The notes: generated by a model not told the origin, from the letters alone. Counted from the first letter of the stretch, positions 1-9,320 are shown. The stretch is DNA of 64,000 bases from Pokkaliibacter sp. MBI-7 (GCF_029846635.1 NZ_JARVTG010000001.1:2888501-2952500); one strand, 5' to 3'. Numbers and translations: made by a program.

Positions 1-189
1 ATTGAGTCGGTCATAGGCTTCCTCGATGGGGGCGATCACGCTGTCCCAGCCGGGCTGGTCGTTGTTCGCCAGAGTATCGACGGTGGCCAGAGTGTCACTG
101 ATCAGCGTTTCTATGCCGGGCAGAATGTGCTCGGGCTGAATGGCACTGAACGGCGGCAGGGTGTGGGGTGTCAGCAAAGGATTGGACAT
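1..189 (-). CDS. prlC: Oligopeptidase A, N-terminal part (runs off window)
   Basis: The minus frame starting at 189 gives 63 residues, beginning MSNPLLTPHTLPPFSAIQPE. This closely follows the start of oligopeptidase A (PrlC/OpdA, M3 zinc metallopeptidase), a cytosolic enzyme that degrades short peptides and cleaved signal peptides. The frame is open to the window edge, so the HExxH zinc site is not visible. It diverges from the gamma carbonic anhydrase at 492, a neighbour pairing I recall from Pseudomonas-type chromosomes. The call rests on N-terminal similarity only. Confidence 0.82.
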   Translation of the reverse strand, partial: MSNPLLTPHTLPPFSAIQPEHILPGIETLISDTLATVDTLANNDQPGWDSVIAPIEEAYDRLN

Positions 190-491
190 GAACGATTCCT
201 ATGGCAAAGAGAAGGCCGGTCAGTGGCGTCACCTCACGGGGAGCGTCAGCTCGTCGTGCAGCAGGTGGCCTCAATACTGTCAGTCTCACGGGGCTTACTC
301 GCATATGGGTGCTTCCCGTGCCAATTGCAAACGGGGCGGCGCCCTGACTGACAGTGATGGGGCCAGCTTAGCGAAAGCCTTGGCGCGCTGAAACCTGCTT
401 TTGGCTATGGGACTGATAAAGACGGGACATTAATGGGTATCATGCACTGTCCAGTGCAGTCAGACGCAGAACCATCACAGAGGATCGAACC
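190..491. promoter_or_regulatory. Divergent intergenic region prlC / gamma carbonic anhydrase
   Basis: About 300 bases between divergently transcribed genes, which must hold both promoters. I see no strong sigma-70 consensus, no operator palindrome and no convincing small gene. Short reading frames here lack ribosome binding sites and recognisable content. Confidence 0.35.
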
Positions 492-1043
492 ATGGCAGTG
501 CGCAGTTTCAAAAATACGGCCCCGGTATTAGGTGAACGGGTCTTTGTCGATCCCAGCGCCGTGGTGCTGGGTGATGTGGTACTGGGCGATGACAGCTCGG
601 TATGGCCGATGACGGTCATTCGGGGTGATATGCACCGGATTCGTATTGGCGCCCGCACCAGTGTGCAGGACGGGGCGATTCTGCATATCACCCACGCCAG
701 CAGTTACAACCCGGATGGCTATCCGCTGACCATCGGTGAAGACGTCACCATTGGCCATCAGGCGGTATTGCATGGCTGCACCATCGGAAACCGGGTGCTG
801 GTGGGCATGGGCGCCAAGGTGCTGGACGGTGCCGTGGTGGAAGACGAGGTGATGATCGGCGCCGGTGCGCTGGTGCCTCCCGGTAAACGTCTGGAGTCAG
901 GCTTTCTCTATGTTGGCAGCCCGGCCAAACAGGCCCGGCCACTGACCGACAAGGAGCGCAGCTTCTTCACTTACAGCGCGGGCAACTACGTCAGGTTGAA
1001 GGATGAGCATCTGGCAGAAAACTACGCGGATGCCTGCGAGTGA
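492..1043 (+). CDS. Gamma-class carbonic anhydrase family protein
   Basis: A 183-residue protein of the YrdA/CaiE/PaaY gamma-carbonic anhydrase-like family. It has the hexapeptide-repeat left-handed beta helix (GDVVLGDDSSVWPMTVIRGD, then MHRIRIGARTSVQDGAILH) and the histidines expected to bind metal (H at about 73, plus IGHQAVLHGC). Family members are cytosolic trimers binding Zn or Fe; some hydrate CO2, many have unproven activity. Length is normal. It is monocistronic and divergent from prlC. I leave out a symbol because yrdA-type names are not uniform across gammaproteobacteria. Confidence 0.85.
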   Translation: MAVRSFKNTAPVLGERVFVDPSAVVLGDVVLGDDSSVWPMTVIRGDMHRIRIGARTSVQDGAILHITHASSYNPDGYPLTIGEDVTIGHQAVLHGCTIGNRVLVGMGAKVLDGAVVEDEVMIGAGALVPPGKRLESGFLYVGSPAKQARPLTDKERSFFTYSAGNYVRLKDEHLAENYADACE

Positions 1044-1222
1044 CTCGCAGCAGCTGATTGGAAGGTGAAAAACGGCAGAGGATGAATTGCACGTACCAAG
1101 ACTTCGCTGCTTTGGGTACAATTCCATCCCTTCGGTTCAAACTGTCACTATTTTGTACAGCTACCTCGTGCAGGTGGCTGCCAGGTGGCTGAACGCTATT
1201 GACTGGTTCAGAGAGCAAGCGG

Positions 1223-1720
1223 ATGACCCATACTCCCTATAGCAAAGATTTCCCGGTGTCCTGGGACGAACTGCATCGAAATGCCCGTGCCTTGTCATGG
1301 CGCCTGCTGGAAATGGGGCCATGGAAAGGGATTGTGGCCATTACTCGCGGCGGTCTGGTGCCTGCGGCGATTATCGCCCGTGAGCTGGATATTCGGCTGA
1401 TCGACACTATCTGCATTGTCAGTTACTCCAGCAAGGGCGCAGAGGCTGCCCAGCATCAGGGGCAGCTCAATGTGCTGAAAGGGGTGGAAGGTGATGGCGA
1501 AGGCATGCTGCTGATCGACGATCTGGTCGATACCGGCAAAACCGCACGCGCTGTGCGTGAAATGCTGCCCAAGGCCCATTTTGCCACTATCTATGCCAAG
1601 CCTGCGGGTAAACCACTGGTGGATACCTTTATTACTGAAGTCAGCCAGGATACCTGGATCCGTTTCCCCTGGGATATGGAGTACGCCTTCTCTACTCCGC
1701 TGGCGGATCGCGACCGCTGA
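1223..1720 (+). CDS. gpt: Xanthine-guanine phosphoribosyltransferase
   Basis: A 165-residue type I phosphoribosyltransferase that salvages xanthine and guanine to XMP and GMP with PRPP. The PRPP loop reads LLIDDLVDTGKTA (about residues 93-105), the N-terminal ITRGGLVPA matches Gpt, and the C-terminal WIRFPWDMEY is the purine-contact region. The frame extends upstream to a TTG at 1199, but the ATG at 1223 aligns with the family start and gives a length near E. coli Gpt (152). A strong terminator follows. Confidence 0.9.
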   Translation: MTHTPYSKDFPVSWDELHRNARALSWRLLEMGPWKGIVAITRGGLVPAAIIARELDIRLIDTICIVSYSSKGAEAAQHQGQLNVLKGVEGDGEGMLLIDDLVDTGKTARAVREMLPKAHFATIYAKPAGKPLVDTFITEVSQDTWIRFPWDMEYAFSTPLADRDR

Positions 1721-1751
1721 GCCTGTTTCGCCCCGTCCCGTCTTAGTCAGA

Positions 1752-1776
1752 AAGCCGACCTTGTGTCGGCTTTTTT
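1752..1776 (+). terminator. Intrinsic terminator after gpt
   Basis: The stem AAGCCGAC / GTCGGCTT with a short loop is followed by a run of six T. It lies about 30 bases past the gpt stop. Confidence 0.85.
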
Positions 1777-1779
1777 GCA

Positions 1780-2054
1780 TCTTGTTCACCCGTGATCTCC
1801 CGATCTGTCAGTTCAATGACCCACACTGGCTGCACGGCCGCCTCTGCTTGAGTTTCTCTCAGGCTGTCGGCATACAAAATACTTTGAAATGTAGTATTTC
1901 TATATCGATGTAATTTTGTCTGTTTGTTGTCTGGTAAATAACCGTTCTTGTGAACTTAACTGGTATTTGTTAGGGTTTTTAATGATAAATAAATATATAG
2001 AGTTCAAAATAATTTGTTTGTCATCTGATCATAATAAAGAGGAAATAATTAGCC
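1780..2054 (+). promoter_or_regulatory. AT-rich upstream region of the NAGGN operon
   Basis: About 275 bases without a gene, turning strongly AT-rich from about 1870. It contains an inverted repeat AAATACT (1877-1883) / AGTATTT (1893-1899) and several A/T tracts. An AGAGGA ribosome binding site at about 2038-2043 precedes the ATG at 2055. NAGGN operons are osmotically induced in other bacteria, so regulatory sites are expected here; which element does this is not shown. Confidence 0.45.
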
Positions 2055-3824
2055 ATGTGTGGCCTTGCAGGAGAACTTCGCTTTAACGATGGACCGAGCC
2101 AGCTGGCGATGCTGGAGCGCATGAATCATCGCCATATTCCCCGTGGACCCCATGCGGATGGGGTATTCCATCAGAACCGGGTGAGTCTCGGTCATCGCCG
2201 TCTGAAGGTGATGGATCTGTCCGAGCATTCCCAGCAACCGATGTACGACCCTCACCTTGGCCTCGCCCTGGTGTTCAATGGCGCCATTTATAACTACCGT
2301 GAGTTGCGCCATGAGCTGCAGGGCATGGGTTATGCCTTTTATTCCGACGGTGATACCGAGGTCATCCTCAAGGCCTACCATGCCTGGGGCGAGGCCTGTC
2401 TGCAGCGCTTCAACGGTATGTTTGCCATTGCCATCTGGAATCAGGCCAGCGGAGATCTGTGGCTGGCCCGTGACCGGCTGGGGATCAAGCCGCTGTATTA
2501 CAGTCAGGATGCCGAGCATCTGGTATTTGCCTCGACCCTGCCCGCATTGCTGGAAGACCCGCGCGTCAGCCGTGAGCTGGACGCCGAAGCCCTGCACTTC
2601 TACCTGCATTTTCATTCTGTCGTGCCCGCCCCGCGCACGATGCTCAGGCAGGTAAAAAAGCTGGAGCCGGGCCACTGGCTGCGCGTCACCGCGGATGGCC
2701 GCAGCTGCAAACAGCAGTGGTGGGATCTGGCCTTTGGCATGCAGGAAGAGGATCGCAGCCGTTCCGGGCAGGACTGGGAAGAAGCGCTGCTGGCAGAGCT
2801 GCGTGGCGCGGTAGCGCGGCGTAATGTGGCGGCGGTAGACGTCGGTATTCTGCTGTCCGGTGGTGTCGATTCTTCGCTGCTGACGGCACTGCTGCATGAA
2901 GTCAAACCCGACATCCACACCTTCTCTATCGGTTTTGATGCGGTGAACGGCGAGCAGGGCGATGAGTTTGCCTACTCGGACATCGTAGCCCGCCACTTCA
3001 ACACCCGGCACAGTCAGATTCGCATCGCCCCTGAACGGATGCTGACGGCACTGCCCAAAGCCATTGCGGCCATGTCGGAGCCGATGGTCAGCCATGACTG
3101 CGTGGCCTTTTATCTGCTGTCTGAAGAAGTATCCAAATCCTGTCGGGTGGTGCAGAGCGGTCAGGGGGCGGATGAAATTTTTGCCGGCTATCACTGGTAT
3201 CCACCGCTGGCTGACAGCCATGACGCGGTGGCCAGCTATCGTGCAGCGTTCTTTGACCGCAGTTACGAAGAGTACATCCATACCGTCAAACCCCGGTGGC
3301 AGACTCCTGATCTGGCCGGTGAGTTTGTCCGCAGCCACTTTGCCGCCTTTGGTGCGGATGATCCGGTAGACAAGGCATTGCGACTGGACAGCCAGATCAT
3401 GCTGGTGGATGACCCGGTCAAACGGGTCGATACCATGACGATGGCGCACAGTCTGGAAGCACGGGTGCCCTTCCTTGATCACCAGCTGGTGGAGTTTGCC
3501 GCCCGCATTCCTGCCCGCTACAAGCTGGCCCATGACGGCAAAGGTATCCTCAAACAGGTGGCACGCCGGCTGATTCCCCATGAAGTGATTGATCGTCCCA
3601 AGGGCTACTTTCCGGTACCGGCGCTGAAATACCTGCGCGGGCCGGTGTTGGATCAGGTGCAGGAAGCGCTGATGGGGCGCAAAGCCCGCGAACGCGGACT
3701 GTTCAACACCGATTATGTCGAGCAGCTGCTGGCCCGCCCCGATGACCACATCACCCCATTGCGCGGCTCCAAGCTGTGGCAGCTGGGCCTGCTTGAACTG
3801 TGGCTGCAGGAACAGGGAATCTGA
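2055..3824 (+). CDS. asnO: N-acetylglutaminylglutamine amidotransferase (asparagine-synthase type)
   Basis: A 589-residue class II glutamine amidotransferase fused to an asparagine-synthase domain. Cys2 (MCGLAGELRF) is the N-terminal nucleophile. NGAIYN and DGDTE bind glutamine. LLSGGVDSSLL (about 265-275) is the ATP-pyrophosphatase loop. The closing RGSKLWQL and the adjacent ngg gene mark it as the enzyme that amidates N-acetylglutaminylglutamine to NAGGN, a compatible solute, rather than a true asparagine synthetase. One oddity: the usual RGPDxxG of the glutaminase domain reads RGPHADG here. First gene of a three-gene operon; ngg starts 2 bases after its stop. Confidence 0.9.
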   Translation: MCGLAGELRFNDGPSQLAMLERMNHRHIPRGPHADGVFHQNRVSLGHRRLKVMDLSEHSQQPMYDPHLGLALVFNGAIYNYRELRHELQGMGYAFYSDGDTEVILKAYHAWGEACLQRFNGMFAIAIWNQASGDLWLARDRLGIKPLYYSQDAEHLVFASTLPALLEDPRVSRELDAEALHFYLHFHSVVPAPRTMLRQVKKLEPGHWLRVTADGRSCKQQWWDLAFGMQEEDRSRSGQDWEEALLAELRGAVARRNVAAVDVGILLSGGVDSSLLTALLHEVKPDIHTFSIGFDAVNGEQGDEFAYSDIVARHFNTRHSQIRIAPERMLTALPKAIAAMSEPMVSHDCVAFYLLSEEVSKSCRVVQSGQGADEIFAGYHWYPPLADSHDAVASYRAAFFDRSYEEYIHTVKPRWQTPDLAGEFVRSHFAAFGADDPVDKALRLDSQIMLVDDPVKRVDTMTMAHSLEARVPFLDHQLVEFAARIPARYKLAHDGKGILKQVARRLIPHEVIDRPKGYFPVPALKYLRGPVLDQVQEALMGRKARERGLFNTDYVEQLLARPDDHITPLRGSKLWQLGLLELWLQEQGI

Positions 3825-3826
3825 CC

Positions 3827-5698
3827 GTGAACAAGCTCAAGCGTACGGCGCTTAATGTCATGGACGACCATGTCAGCGAGCCGGAACAGCCATTGTCCCG
3901 CCCGCTGCTCAATAAACGTGGTGTTGCTCCTGCCGCAGGCCGGGGGGAGCGCCAGAGTCGCAGTGAGCGGCAACGGATGCTGCGCCGCCGCCAGCCTTCC
4001 TATGCGCATCTGCAGGCAGCGCGCCATCGCGGTCATGAGCAGGCACCGGCCATCAAGCCCAATGTCAGCCTGCACTGTGGCTGGGGGCGGCTGCTGTTTG
4101 GCCATACTTTTGTCAATGAGCAGGAACTGGCCGCTTCGCTGCTGGAAGAAAGCCAGGGCGAGCGTGATATCGCCTTCTACGTGGCGCGCCCCCATGTGGT
4201 GGTGGGGCATGACCCGCAGCGGCTGTTTCTCGACCCGTCCGACAGCTACCGTCTGTGGCTGAACGAATATCAGCCGCGCCGTGACCGGGTGAAAGGCGTG
4301 CGGGTGCGCCGGCTGCGGACGCTGGCAGATATTGAACAGGTTAATGCCATCTACCAGCGCTGCCGGATGCAGCCACTGGATGTCGATGTGGTGATGGACA
4401 AGCGCAATTCGCAGGAGCAGCTGTATCTGCTGGCCGAAGACGGCCATACCGGCGCGGTGCTCGGCGCGGTGCTGGGGCTCAACCACGGTCTGGCCTTCAA
4501 TGACCCGGAGTCAGGATCCAGCCTGTGGAGTCTGGCGGTGGATCCCGCCTGCCAGATGCCACAGGTAGGGGAAACACTGGTGCGGCATCTGGCCGAGAAG
4601 ATGCAGACCCGTGGCTGCCATTATCTGGACCTGTCGGTGCTGCATACCAATCAGGCTGCCATCGGCCTGTATCAGCGTCTGGGTTTTCGCCAGATTCAGA
4701 CCTTTGCAGTGAAGAAAAAGAATGCCATCAATCAGGCGCTGTATACCGATACCTCGCCGCTGGATGTGCTCAATCCCTATGCCCGCATCATTGTCGATGA
4801 AGCGATCAGTCGCGGTATTCATGTCGAAGTGGAAGATGCCGAGCACAATATCTTCACCCTGAGCTGGGGCGGGCGGCGTATTCGCTGCCATGAAAGTCTC
4901 TCGGACCTGACCCCGGCCACCGCCATGACCCTGTGTCAGAACAAATGGCTGACCCAGCGCTGTCTGCAGCGCGCCGGGCTGAAAACCCCGGCTGGCGTGA
5001 TGCTGGCGGACGGCCAGGACCCGGCGGAACTGCTCGAGACACTGGGCCCGCGACTGGTAGTCAAACCTCACGATGGGGAGCAGGGCAAGGGCATCGCGGT
5101 TGATGTGCGCGATGCCGAAACACTGCGGGCGGCGGTAGAGACAGCGCAGCGCTATTCCTCGCAGGTGCTGATCGAGCCGTTCTGTCAGGGCGACGACCTG
5201 CGCGTGCTGGTCATCAATGACGAAGTGGTAGCCGCTGCGGTACGTCGTCCGGCGACCATTTGTGGCACCGGTCAGCACAGTATTGCCGAGCTGATCGAAC
5301 GCACCAGCCGCCGGCGGGCCGCCATGACCGGCGGTGAAAGTACCATACCGATGGACAGCGAAACCCGTCGTTGTGTCGAGGCGGCGGGTTATCAGCTGGA
5401 GGATGTGCTGGCCGAAGGGCGCAGTCTGGCGGTACGCAAGACTGCCAATCTGCATACTGGCGGCACACTGGAGGACGTCACCACGGTGCTGCATCCGGCG
5501 CTGCGCGAAGCGGCTCTGCGTGCGGCGCGGGCGCTGCAGATTCCGGTTACGGGTATCGACATGCTGGTGCCTGACCCGACCCTGCCCGATTACGTGCTGA
5601 TCGAAGCCAACGAGCGTCCCGGGCTGGCCAATCATGAGCCGCACCCGACAGCACAGCGTTTTATCGACATGTTATTTCCCACCACCCGCCAGCACTGA
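3827..5698 (+). CDS. ngg: N-acetylglutaminylglutamine synthetase (GNAT + ATP-grasp)
   Basis: A 623-residue two-domain enzyme. Residues about 95-300 form a GNAT acetyltransferase (SSLWSLAVDP, LDLSVLHTNQAAIGLYQRLGF). Residues about 330-620 form an ATP-grasp ligase (LVVKPHDGEQGKGIAVDV, then VTGIDMLVPDP and LIEANERPGLANHEPHPTA). It makes the acetylated dipeptide that the upstream amidotransferase converts to NAGGN. I chose GTG 3827 because AGGGAA lies 7 bases upstream and it follows the previous stop directly; ATG 3860 is possible. The first 70 residues are less conserved than in the Pseudomonas proteins I recall. Confidence 0.9.
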   Translation: MNKLKRTALNVMDDHVSEPEQPLSRPLLNKRGVAPAAGRGERQSRSERQRMLRRRQPSYAHLQAARHRGHEQAPAIKPNVSLHCGWGRLLFGHTFVNEQELAASLLEESQGERDIAFYVARPHVVVGHDPQRLFLDPSDSYRLWLNEYQPRRDRVKGVRVRRLRTLADIEQVNAIYQRCRMQPLDVDVVMDKRNSQEQLYLLAEDGHTGAVLGAVLGLNHGLAFNDPESGSSLWSLAVDPACQMPQVGETLVRHLAEKMQTRGCHYLDLSVLHTNQAAIGLYQRLGFRQIQTFAVKKKNAINQALYTDTSPLDVLNPYARIIVDEAISRGIHVEVEDAEHNIFTLSWGGRRIRCHESLSDLTPATAMTLCQNKWLTQRCLQRAGLKTPAGVMLADGQDPAELLETLGPRLVVKPHDGEQGKGIAVDVRDAETLRAAVETAQRYSSQVLIEPFCQGDDLRVLVINDEVVAAAVRRPATICGTGQHSIAELIERTSRRRAAMTGGESTIPMDSETRRCVEAAGYQLEDVLAEGRSLAVRKTANLHTGGTLEDVTTVLHPALREAALRAARALQIPVTGIDMLVPDPTLPDYVLIEANERPGLANHEPHPTAQRFIDMLFPTTRQH

Positions 5699-5833
5699 AC
5701 ACCGCTGAACCTGCCTGCGCCCCTCCCGTTGCGGCGCAGGTGAGGCCCGCGAGTGCCAGATGCGTAAGGCAATGGATCACCTCACCGCATGGGCCGCCTG
5801 GCCTGTGCGGGCTGACCAAAAAAGGATATGCCC

Positions 5834-7012
5834 ATGCTACCCAAACTCCCTGCCATCGATACCCACTATCTCACCCGTCGCCTGCTGGATATGCTGGCGA
5901 TCCCGTCTCCCACTGGCTTTACCGACAGCATCGTCTATTACGTCGGGCGCTGTCTGGAGGAGCTGGGGGTGGGATACACCCTCAGCCGCCGCGGTACCCT
6001 CTGTGCAACCCTGCCCGGTGAAGTGGCCGGACCGAAACGTGCCCTGGTCACCCACCTCGATACCATTGGCGCTATGGTGCGCGAGATCAAACCGAATGGC
6101 CGGCTGGCGATCACGCCCATCGGCCACTGGTCCAGCCGTTTTGCCGAGGGCGGGCGGGTCACTCTGTTCGGTGAGCGTATCCAGTACCGTGGTACGGTAC
6201 TGCCGCTGATGGCGGCCGGACATGCTTTCAACGAGGCTATTGATACTCAGCCGGTGAACTGGGATCAGGTAGAGGTGCGGCTGGATGTGGCGGTGCAGAG
6301 TGCTGACGATGTCCGCGCGGCCGGGCTGGAAGTGGGGGACTTCGTCGCGTTTGATGCGCACCCGGAAATCACCGATACCGGCTTTATCATTTCCCGTCAT
6401 CTGGATAATAAGGCCGGAGCAGCGTCAGTGCTGGCGACGCTGGAGGCCATGCAGCGCCATCAGCTCAAGCCGCGGCTGACCACCGAGGTGCTTTTTACCC
6501 TGTCAGAAGAGGTGGGCTCTGGCGCAGGCCATGCGCTGGATGATGACATTACCGAGTTTGTCGGCATTGATATCGGCCCGGTGGCCAGTGGCCAGAACGC
6601 GCGGGAAACCGGGGTGACGGTCGCGATGAAAGACTCCAGCGGGCCGTTTGACTATCACCTCAGTCATCATCTGATCGACCTGTGCCGTCGCCACGATATT
6701 CCCTGGCAACGGGATGTGTTCCGCTTCTATTACAGTGATGCGGTGTCGGCGGTGCAGGCCGGACATGATATCCGCCCGGCGCTGATCACCTTCGGTACCG
6801 ATGCCACCCACGGCTACGAACGCACCCATCTGCATGCGCTGGAATCCTGTGCCCGACTGATGGGCGCCTATCTGCTCAGCGATCTGGCCTGGAAGGCGGA
6901 CCGGCAGCAGGACGTACCGCTGCAGGAGTTTGCTGCCAAAATCAGTGAGCAGGAGCCGCAGGCGATGCCCAGAGAGCTGCCAGAGGCTGTGATTCTGACG
7001 CCAACAAAGTAA
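5834..7012 (+). CDS. NAGGN-system M42/M20-like metallopeptidase
   Basis: A 392-residue peptidase of the type found next to asnO/ngg in NAGGN operons. Metal-binding motifs are present: THLDTIG (about 73-79), HLDNKAG (about 190), TLSEEVGSGAG with the catalytic Glu pair, and THGYERTH near the C terminus. It probably hydrolyses the osmolyte or a related peptide; the substrate is inferred from context. ATG 5834 is preferred over ATG 5828 because AGGA ends 7 bases before it. It lies 135 bases after ngg without an obvious terminator, so it is probably in the same transcript. Confidence 0.8.
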   Translation: MLPKLPAIDTHYLTRRLLDMLAIPSPTGFTDSIVYYVGRCLEELGVGYTLSRRGTLCATLPGEVAGPKRALVTHLDTIGAMVREIKPNGRLAITPIGHWSSRFAEGGRVTLFGERIQYRGTVLPLMAAGHAFNEAIDTQPVNWDQVEVRLDVAVQSADDVRAAGLEVGDFVAFDAHPEITDTGFIISRHLDNKAGAASVLATLEAMQRHQLKPRLTTEVLFTLSEEVGSGAGHALDDDITEFVGIDIGPVASGQNARETGVTVAMKDSSGPFDYHLSHHLIDLCRRHDIPWQRDVFRFYYSDAVSAVQAGHDIRPALITFGTDATHGYERTHLHALESCARLMGAYLLSDLAWKADRQQDVPLQEFAAKISEQEPQAMPRELPEAVILTPTK

Positions 7013-7125
7013 GGGATTCCGCCGCCGTCTCTTGGTTAGTTGAGTATCTGGCCTATACTGAGTCAATCGGGCAGGGCGGCTGGCTCTGCACCCGGCGAGG
7101 TGACAAAAGGCTAAGGAGACGGGTC

Positions 7126-7947
7126 ATGTCGGTAGAATCACTCTTCAATAACGTATACAACCTGCCCAGCATCCCGAAAGTGGTGCAGGAGCTGACGGAA
7201 AGTTTTGGTTCGGACAAGGCCAACGCCGACGAAATCGCCAGCAAGATTGCCAAGGATCAGGCCTTCGCGGCCAAGGTACTGCGACTGGCGAACTCCGCCC
7301 GCTACGGCGTCGGCCGTAAAATCGCTTCCATCAGCAACGCCGTGGTGCTGCTGGGAGTCTCGCAACTGCGTACACTGGTGACGGCTTCGGGTATGACCTC
7401 GGCCTTTGTGGATGTTCCCGGCCTTGATAAACGCCAGTTCTGGAAAGATACCTTCAACGTCGCCAGCCTGTGCAAGATGCTTGGCAAACATGCCAAGGTG
7501 GACCGCGAAGTGGCCTTCACCTGCGGCATGATGCACTCCATCGGTGAGCTGCTGATTCATATGGGCGAACCAGACAAGGCAAGCAAGATCGATACGCTGG
7601 TGGCACACGGCGGCAACCGCGTTGAACTGCAGGAAAACATGCTGGGCTATCACTATGCCGATGTCGGTGTCGAGCTGGCCCGCCGCTGGAAATTCCCCGA
7701 AGAAATTCAGGAAGCTATCCGTGGGCAGATCAAGCCGCTGGAAGGTGGATTCTCCGCCTATGCGGCGCTGATCTACCTGGCCACCTATATCAACGAATGC
7801 GACAAGAAGGGTCAGAGCGAAGAGGAGCAGATGGCCCACTTCCCCATGGATCTGGCGAAAAAGCTGAACCTGGACCTGAGCAAGGTATTTGATGACTGGA
7901 CCACACTCAAATCCGAAGAGGACGATATCGACGCCTTGCTGAGCTAA
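7126..7947 (+). CDS. HDOD domain signalling protein
   Basis: A 273-residue protein that is almost entirely an HDOD domain (LPSIPKVVQELTESF at the start, VLRLANSARYG, ISNAVVLLGVSQLRTLV, and the degenerate HD-like FTCGMMHSIGELLIH). HDOD proteins lack HD-hydrolase catalysis and act as output or adaptor domains in second-messenger and motility regulation. Start ATG 7126 has an AAGGAG site 9 bases upstream. A separate promoter is likely, given the roughly 110-base gap after the peptidase. Its own terminator was split by the IS element downstream. Confidence 0.85.
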   Translation: MSVESLFNNVYNLPSIPKVVQELTESFGSDKANADEIASKIAKDQAFAAKVLRLANSARYGVGRKIASISNAVVLLGVSQLRTLVTASGMTSAFVDVPGLDKRQFWKDTFNVASLCKMLGKHAKVDREVAFTCGMMHSIGELLIHMGEPDKASKIDTLVAHGGNRVELQENMLGYHYADVGVELARRWKFPEEIQEAIRGQIKPLEGGFSAYAALIYLATYINECDKKGQSEEEQMAHFPMDLAKKLNLDLSKVFDDWTTLKSEEDDIDALLS

Positions 7948-7967
7948 GCCCTTTCCTGCAAAGTGGG

Positions 7968-7977
7968 CCCGTTCGGG
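7968..7977. repeat. Target-site duplication, left copy
   Basis: CCCGTTCGGG lies directly outside the left inverted repeat and recurs at 9404-9413 outside the right one. A 10-base duplication fits IS4-family elements. The duplicated sequence is itself the loop and upper stem of the interrupted terminator. Confidence 0.9.
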
Positions 7978-7978
7978 T

Positions 7979-8010
7979 AATGCCAGTCAGTTAAGCTGAC
8001 TGGCATTTTT
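7979..8010 (+). terminator. Hairpin with T-run at the IS left end
   Basis: AATGCCAGTCAG (7979-7990) pairs perfectly with CTGACTGGCATT (7996-8007) around a 5-base loop and runs into TTTTT. On the plus strand this would stop transcripts entering the element from the HDOD side. One arm is the terminal inverted repeat itself. Confidence 0.7.
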
Positions 8011-9318
8011 ATTTCTGGTCGGATACTTGGACGGCTTGGGCTTGACCACCCGCGGGTAACTGCGCTCCTCACGTCGATGAGGCAGGACGTAGTGCATGGC
8101 CGAAGCCTGTAGTTCAGCCAGGTAGCGAGGGATGTTGCCTGGATGATTCAAAGAGACCCCGTTCAAGAAGCCCAGGATCGCCCAGGTGCAGGCGGTGAAA
8201 CTCATTTCGCAGGGGGAGATGCCAGGGCAGTGGCGACTCATTTCCAGCATTTGATAACGCAGCAGATTGTACCCCAGCAGTACGCCCCACAGCTCTTGTT
8301 CAATCATCTCCGGCGTTTTACTGCGCAGTGTGTAGTGACCCGCGAGCATGCCTTGCTTCATTTCTCGATAGCCCAATTCGATTTCCCAACGCTGGCTGTA
8401 CAGATCCACGATGTCATCTGGCGGAAAGCGCAGAGGATCGATCATCGAAGTCAGTACTTGCCGGACTTTGCCCTTGATGGTCTTGCTTAATAACCTGGCC
8501 TGTAGCGTGTCGGGCAGCTCGGGCCATTGCTTACGCGCCTGCGGCGAGGTCTTTAGCGAGACGATGGCATCCTGGCGTCCCAGCTTGTATAGCACCTCAT
8601 ATTGAGCATCCTTGCGCAGCGGCAGTAGCCAATGGCGCTGAGTGCCTGTTTGTTGCCAGCGATGAAGAAGCCCCAGCGAATAGAAGCCACGGTCGAACAA
8701 GGTCAGCGAGTGATCGGGTGTGCTGTCGATCAGTTGTTCGGCCAGCTTCATCTCGTTGCTGTGGTAGCCGGCAAAAGCACTGCTCACCAGCATGTGACTG
8801 GTCAGTTCCATCTGGCAGACCATGCGCACTTGAGGAAAGCCGGTATCGCCATGCTGGTTACTGGCACTGCCATAGTGCTTGCGGTTGTCGTCCGTATCCG
8901 GTGTGCGCCAGACCACGCCATCGACACTGAGCAGGCGCAAACCCGCCCAGGTGGGGTGATTGGCGCTGGCATGCCAGCGTTGTTGCGTCAGGGAAAAGAC
9001 TTCTCGCACCGCCGCACTGCCCAAGCGTTGCCGACCTTGCACGATGGCACTGGGTGCTACCAATGGCCTCTGTCCAGGCAGCATGATGCCCATACGGCTA
9101 GCGGCATCCCAGGCTGACATCCGGCGAAACAACGCCATGGCGATCACGCACCAGATCATGGCTTCAAGGGGGAGACGTCGCTTACGTAAGGTCGCCACTC
9201 CCGCCGTTTCCAGTGCGGTGCTGACCAGGTCTGGATCAAGCAGCGCCCCCAGTTCATCAAGGGCGTGAGTAGTAGAAGCGGCTTCGTGAGTCAGTGCCAA
9301 GGCGCGGGACAGTCGCAT
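7987..9318 (-). CDS. IS4-family transposase (InsG-like)
   Basis: A 443-residue DDE transposase closely resembling IS4 InsG along its length (TLRKRRLPLEAMIWC, PSAIVQGRQRLGS, VRMVCQMELTSH). Candidate catalytic residues are Asp in LLSVDGVVWR, Asp in LTLFDRGFYS and Glu in the Y-R-E-K block RWEIELGYREMKQ. I start at ATG 9318, whose product aligns with InsG; the upstream in-frame ATG at 9345 lies inside a hairpin stem. The C-terminal codons and stop overlap the terminal inverted repeat. No frameshift is seen. Confidence 0.93.
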   Translation of the reverse strand: MRLSRALALTHEAASTTHALDELGALLDPDLVSTALETAGVATLRKRRLPLEAMIWCVIAMALFRRMSAWDAASRMGIMLPGQRPLVAPSAIVQGRQRLGSAAVREVFSLTQQRWHASANHPTWAGLRLLSVDGVVWRTPDTDDNRKHYGSASNQHGDTGFPQVRMVCQMELTSHMLVSSAFAGYHSNEMKLAEQLIDSTPDHSLTLFDRGFYSLGLLHRWQQTGTQRHWLLPLRKDAQYEVLYKLGRQDAIVSLKTSPQARKQWPELPDTLQARLLSKTIKGKVRQVLTSMIDPLRFPPDDIVDLYSQRWEIELGYREMKQGMLAGHYTLRSKTPEMIEQELWGVLLGYNLLRYQMLEMSRHCPGISPCEMSFTACTWAILGFLNGVSLNHPGNIPRYLAELQASAMHYVLPHRREERSYPRVVKPKPSKYPTRNKNASQLN

Positions 9319-9320
9319 AA

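Noticed and set aside
2049..3749. Minus-strand open frame of 566 codons
   Set aside because: Antisense shadow of the NAGGN amidotransferase; no recognisable domain and no ribosome site.
4511..5644. Minus-strand open frame of 377 codons
   Set aside because: Antisense to ngg, whose ATP-grasp motifs are clear on the plus strand.
7959..8010. Attachment site or REP element made of nested hairpins
   Set aside because: The hairpins are explained by the split HDOD terminator plus the IS terminal inverted repeat.
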